A DNA stretch of 56,015 nucleotides from Bacillota bacterium (GTDB taxonomy: Bacteria > Bacillota > Clostridia > Lachnospirales > Lachnospiraceae): NCBI GenBank assembly GCA_023393095.1, contig JAEWMT010000108.1, forward strand, positions 1 to 56,015, read 5' to 3'. A program made the position numbers and the translations under genes. Under the pieces are notes generated by a model that was not told the DNA's origin, made no database searches, and saw only the letters and a list, made by a program, of their open reading frames with translations. Positions within the stretch are counted from its first letter, which is position 1, and every line of letters begins with the position of its first letter. Shown piece by piece: positions 53,025-56,015 of the stretch.

Positions 53025-53705
53025 CTATTTCTTATTCTTTGTCCCGAAACAAAAGGGACAGATATCCCTGCAGGCATGGCATTTAATTTTCCATTCTCCC
53101 CCGTTTTCTCCACCAAAAGCATATTCACTGCATGCTGTCTGATTCAACTCCGGATCACCAATGGCATGAACTGGGCATACCGTTATACAAAGATCACAAT
53201 CGTTACATAAATTAGTTTTCATCAAAGGGTCAGGTTCTAAATCCATTTCCGTAAGAACAACACTAATCCAAACCATATTGCCATATTCGGGTGTGATAAG
53301 CAATGTATTTTTGCCGATTGTCCCGAGCCCTGCTGCCTGAGCTGCATGTTTTGCAGATATGATATTCCGAAATCTTTTTGTTTTTGTATCATATTCCGTT
53401 GGAGCGATGGTTCCTGTTGGAACAGCAACAATGCCTTCCTCTTCTAAATCAGCACATAATTGCACGGACATTATATCCAATTGATAGGATAACATATTTC
53501 TAACAATTGTATAAGGTACTGTAGAATTACAAGCCAAGGTCCCAGACAGAAAGCGTTTCATAAAAACAATTACCGATTTACAGTCCGGCAAAACATCAGA
53601 CGGATGAAATCCCTCCGGAGCAGCATCAAATCTATCGATGCTTGCAATTCCACACAAGTCCGCTCCCAGCTGATACATTCTTTCTTTAATTTGTCGTGAA
53701 TTCAT
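53025..53705 (-). CDS. 4Fe-4S protein related to epoxyqueuosine reductase (QueG-like)
   Basis: 226 aa. N-terminal part resembles QueG/corrinoid-dependent reductases (YQLGADLCGIASIDRFDAAP, GLGTIGKNTLLITPEYG). Ferredoxin motif CNDCDLCITVCP plus a second cluster CHACRDICPFCFG. Shorter than QueG (~310-380 aa) and without its C-terminal repeats, so probably a related cobalamin-type or unassigned reductase. GGAGG lies 9 nt before ATG 53705. Confidence 0.85.
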   Translation of the reverse strand: MNSRQIKERMYQLGADLCGIASIDRFDAAPEGFHPSDVLPDCKSVIVFMKRFLSGTLACNSTVPYTIVRNMLSYQLDIMSVQLCADLEEEGIVAVPTGTIAPTEYDTKTKRFRNIISAKHAAQAAGLGTIGKNTLLITPEYGNMVWISVVLTEMDLEPDPLMKTNLCNDCDLCITVCPVHAIGDPELNQTACSEYAFGGENGGEWKIKCHACRDICPFCFGTKNKK

Positions 53706-53756
53706 AATTGATATCCTCCCTATCTTTTTTATCATAATAATGAAATCCCGCGACAG

Positions 53757-54677
53757 CTATATGTCATAATTTGATAAAAAATTTCTTGCAGTATCAATTA
53801 ATTTATCTTTGTATTCCGGTGGACCTATTATCCTAACCTTATCTCCAAAACTCAAAAGCAATGCCTGCCATAATCGTTCTGTGGCCGGTACGTTTAAAGT
53901 CATCTTATAATCTCCTGTTTCCATTTCAATTAATTTTGCATCGGAGAAATATTCTTCCAGAATTAATTTGTCCTCTTTTTTACAGCATACATCAATCGGA
54001 ACACAGGTGCCGTAATATTTCTGTTCCGATTCTCTCATTAAGTTTTCTATATCAGGATGTTTTTTATATGATATTTTCTTCGTATTCTGTAGATTGCGAA
54101 TCCTTGCAACCTTATATGTTCGGTATTCATCTTTAACAGGGAGATAGGCAAACAGATACCAAGCATACCATTTATAGTATATAGCTAATGGCTGTACCTC
54201 CTTATCCGATTCATAACCCTGAATATTTCTATATGTAAATTTTACAATTCTGTTTTCCGGAATGATTTCTTCCAACTGCTGATTCATCGTTTGTACTAAT
54301 TTATTTTCCTTTGTTACTCCAAAGTCCCAATAAACACTCCGGTAATGATCCTCTTTTATAATAGTTCTATATTTTTCTATTAATTCTGTCAGTTTCTTAT
54401 TCTGATAGGACGTTGCTAAACTTTCCAATGCTTTCATTACCAGCTTATTATCTTCTTTTTTTATTAACTGATTATTCATCTTGTACTCAGGAATAATTGA
54501 ATACCCGCCTTTGACACCACTATCTGAATAAATCGGTATGCCGGCTTGGGCAATACTGATCATGTCCCTCTGTATTGTCCTGATGGAAACATGAAAGCGC
54601 TCTGCCAATTGTCTTGCTGATACGTTATTATAATTCATTAAATAAATAATAATCTGTAATAAACGATCTATCTTCAA
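53757..54677 (-). CDS. HTH/WYL-domain transcriptional regulator (YafY type)
   Basis: 306 aa. N-terminal DeoR-like winged helix (ARQLAERFHVSIRTIQRDM, about residues 21-39) followed by KGGYSI, then a WYL domain (YKWYAWYLFAYLPVKDEYRT) and WCX region. WYL domains bind nucleic acid or nucleotide ligands. It may control the downstream QueG-like gene 51 bp away. Confidence 0.93.
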   Translation of the reverse strand: MKIDRLLQIIIYLMNYNNVSARQLAERFHVSIRTIQRDMISIAQAGIPIYSDSGVKGGYSIIPEYKMNNQLIKKEDNKLVMKALESLATSYQNKKLTELIEKYRTIIKEDHYRSVYWDFGVTKENKLVQTMNQQLEEIIPENRIVKFTYRNIQGYESDKEVQPLAIYYKWYAWYLFAYLPVKDEYRTYKVARIRNLQNTKKISYKKHPDIENLMRESEQKYYGTCVPIDVCCKKEDKLILEEYFSDAKLIEMETGDYKMTLNVPATERLWQALLLSFGDKVRIIGPPEYKDKLIDTARNFLSNYDI

Positions 54678-54802
54678 ACCGCCACCCTCTTTCTTATTCC
54701 ATCATAACATTTTATATAAAAATGGAACAACCGGACTTCTGAAATACAACTTGCATCAAGAGCTATCAAGCCTCTTTCTAAATTTATATCTTTATTAACA
54801 TA

Positions 54803-55501
54803 CTATCTGTTCTCTTCATCCATCATATCATCCATTACATCATCCCTAAATTTATCCCAAGTATCCTCATGATCCACAAAGTACAGAGGACAAAGCTTTC
54901 CGGTTACGTCATAATGTCGGATAATATCCTTCTTATTCAAATCAAATTGCTTACACAGAGCCGCAACAAGGGATACCAGTGATTCATAAGTCTCCTTTGT
55001 AAATTTTCCTGTTTTATCCGGATGGCAGCACTCGATTGAAACTGTATCTTTATTTCTATCATTTGAGGCATAGGAAATCTCTGTAAGCGGTATACACTGG
55101 ATGATCTCCCCATCCAGACCTATAATATAATGGCTACTGGCATGGGTGATATGACTCTGTGCTAACCCTTCAAAATAGCTGCGGTTATTTTCCGCAGAAC
55201 TCCCCGGATTCGCTGTATAGTGGATTACAACTCCGTTGATTCTTCTAAGTGTTTTCTGAGGTCTTGAGTACTCATTAGGTGTTAGAAATTTCACTTCAAT
55301 CGTCTCACCATTGGAAAGCGTCTGGGTTATCGTATCTATGCCTTTATTGTTCGAGATAAACTTCTTAAGGCCTCCTGTTGATAAAAGCAATACTACTCCT
55401 ACAATAAATACGAGTAGAAGTAATATCATTATTCTATAAGCTATTTTTTTTCTGTGCCTTCTTCTGCGCCACTGCGCTCTCGTCAGTCTTTTTCTTGCCA
55501 T
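54803..55501 (-). CDS. Membrane-anchored N-acetylmuramoyl-L-alanine amidase
   Basis: 232 aa, Amidase_2/PGRP type. Very basic cytoplasmic start, one transmembrane helix (about residues 23-42), then an extracytoplasmic domain. Zinc ligands: His in VVIHYTANPG, His in IIRHYDVTGKLCP and the Cys of the latter; SIECCHPDKTG is also typical. Cleaves the amide between MurNAc and L-Ala of peptidoglycan. Confidence 0.93.
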   Translation of the reverse strand: MARKRLTRAQWRRRRHRKKIAYRIMILLLLVFIVGVVLLLSTGGLKKFISNNKGIDTITQTLSNGETIEVKFLTPNEYSRPQKTLRRINGVVIHYTANPGSSAENNRSYFEGLAQSHITHASSHYIIGLDGEIIQCIPLTEISYASNDRNKDTVSIECCHPDKTGKFTKETYESLVSLVAALCKQFDLNKKDIIRHYDVTGKLCPLYFVDHEDTWDKFRDDVMDDMMDEENR

Positions 55502-55524
55502 TCTCTCACCTGCGTTATTTTTGA

Positions 55525-55768
55525 TTATATCCTATATACCTTCTCTATTTCCTCTAACAGAGCATTTTTCTCAGATTTCGGAACCCATTCCATAAGTCTT
55601 GCAGCCGCTAATACAATTCTCCATCGGCTAACTTCTTTTATAGAATCCCCGATAATTCCTATTAATCACTTCCCACGGCAAAGCCTTACGATACAATTTC
55701 AGTATGTGATTATCTCTCCAATCAAAAATCTCTGCGGTGTTTCCCTCACTAATCTTCTGACCCTTCAT
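55525..55768 (-). pseudogene. Deleted aminoglycoside-phosphotransferase-like gene
   Basis: From ATG 55768 (AAGGAT upstream) the frame begins KISEGNTAEIFDWRDNHILK, the nucleotide-binding start of the APH/ChoK superfamily, and stops after ~48 codons. A second frame carries a C-terminal tail, VSRWRIVLAAARLMEWVPKS, to the stop at 55525. About 170 central residues, including the catalytic loop, are missing: an internal deletion with frameshift. Confidence 0.7.
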
Positions 55769-55859
55769 CTTATCCTTCTATGAATTAGGACTATTGAATC
55801 CCTTTATTATACCATAAGAAATATATGATTTGATACTAAAATCAGTATTTAATATTAAA

Positions 55860-55906
55860 AACGCGAAGTGGCAGGAAATTCTTCAATGCTTTAGAATTTC
55901 CTGCCA
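55860..55906 (-). terminator. Terminator of guaB
   Basis: Perfect 13-bp stem TGGCAGGAAATTC/GAATTTCCTGCCA (55869-55881, 55894-55906); on the minus strand it is followed by CTTCGCGTTTTT. Confidence 0.8.
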
Positions 55907-55943
55907 TTCTTACTATTTATCCACGTATTAACCTAATTTTCTA

Positions 55944-56015
55944 TTACTGTTCCACACTGTAGTTTGGAGATTCCTTTGTGATATGAATATCATGAGGATG
56001 ACTTTCCTTTAAGGA
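55944..56015 (-). CDS. guaB: IMP dehydrogenase, C-terminal end (partial)
   Basis: The last 23 codons read LKESHPHDIHITKESPNYSV then EQ and stop. KESHPHDIxITKExPNY is the characteristic end of bacterial GuaB, which oxidises IMP to XMP for GMP synthesis. The remainder lies beyond the right edge. Its terminator follows at 55860-55906. Confidence 0.88.
   Translation of the reverse strand, partial: SLKESHPHDIHITKESPNYSVEQ

Overview
The window is a low-GC Firmicute chromosome segment. Strong AGGAGG-type ribosome binding sites, consensus sigma-A promoters and many closely spaced genes fit the clostridia, and the order era - yqzL - recO - lipoprotein - glyS - ppdK together with a Cys-rich redox gene set suggests a Lachnospiraceae member (Lachnoclostridium-like). 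This placement is by gene content and protein resemblance only. I see no tRNA, rRNA, CRISPR array or intact insertion sequence.

Layout. 1-4.2 kb: a rare-sugar locus with a LacI regulator and class II ketose-bisphosphate aldolase (minus strand) divergent from a LacX-like aldose epimerase and a D-allulose 3-epimerase. 4.2-9.9 kb: a hairpin element, a GNAT acetyltransferase, a heterodimeric ABC exporter and a membrane-anchored hydrolase. 10-15.4 kb: LytTR/DUF3021 pair, a duplicated fragment of an ABC-F gene, an intact Lsa/CplR-like ABC-F ribosome protection gene with an attenuator, and a MATE transporter. 15.4-23.3 kb: a long hairpin element, a MarR operon with a near-ideal operator/promoter, a secreted beta-rich protein, a rifamycin ADP-ribosyltransferase (arr), a Kup potassium transporter and a GH18 hydrolase. 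23.3-33.6 kb: a sulfur/redox region (thioredoxin-reductase-like flavoprotein, DUF6132, C_GCAxxG protein, DUF134, two rhodaneses, CoA-disulfide reductase, YraQ/ArsP-type permease, Rrf2 regulator, cupin) mixed with truncated gene remnants. 33.7-44 kb: conserved housekeeping genes (ppdK, glyS, recO, yqzL, era, an M16C protease). 44.2-47 kb: decayed polymorphic-toxin and immunity genes. 47.3-56 kb: cold shock protein, spoVB-like remnant, a 345-bp hairpin, purH, pyk, QueG-like protein, WYL regulator, amidase, a broken APH-family gene and the 3' end of guaB at the right edge.

Most notable. Three promoters in the redox region (23.55, 26.12 and 29.98 kb) carry the same motif, TGTGATTTnnTCACAGA (one copy with two changes), each 20-21 nt upstream of a TATAAT, with poor -35 boxes. 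That is the geometry of a class II Crp/Fnr-type activator site and defines a small candidate regulon for persulfide/thiol metabolism. The same region contains many gene remnants keeping promoter, RBS and a short N-terminus (Mrp, NifX-like, ferredoxin, GluRS behind an intact-looking T-box). Three unrelated long imperfect palindromes (about 250, 220 and 345 bp) occupy intergenic space. Other regulation readable from sequence: a LacI operator just downstream of the aldolase start point, a 37-bp MarR palindrome covering a TTGACA-17-TATAAT promoter, phased DUF134 and Rrf2-type repeats, and ArsR-like palindromes before the permease.
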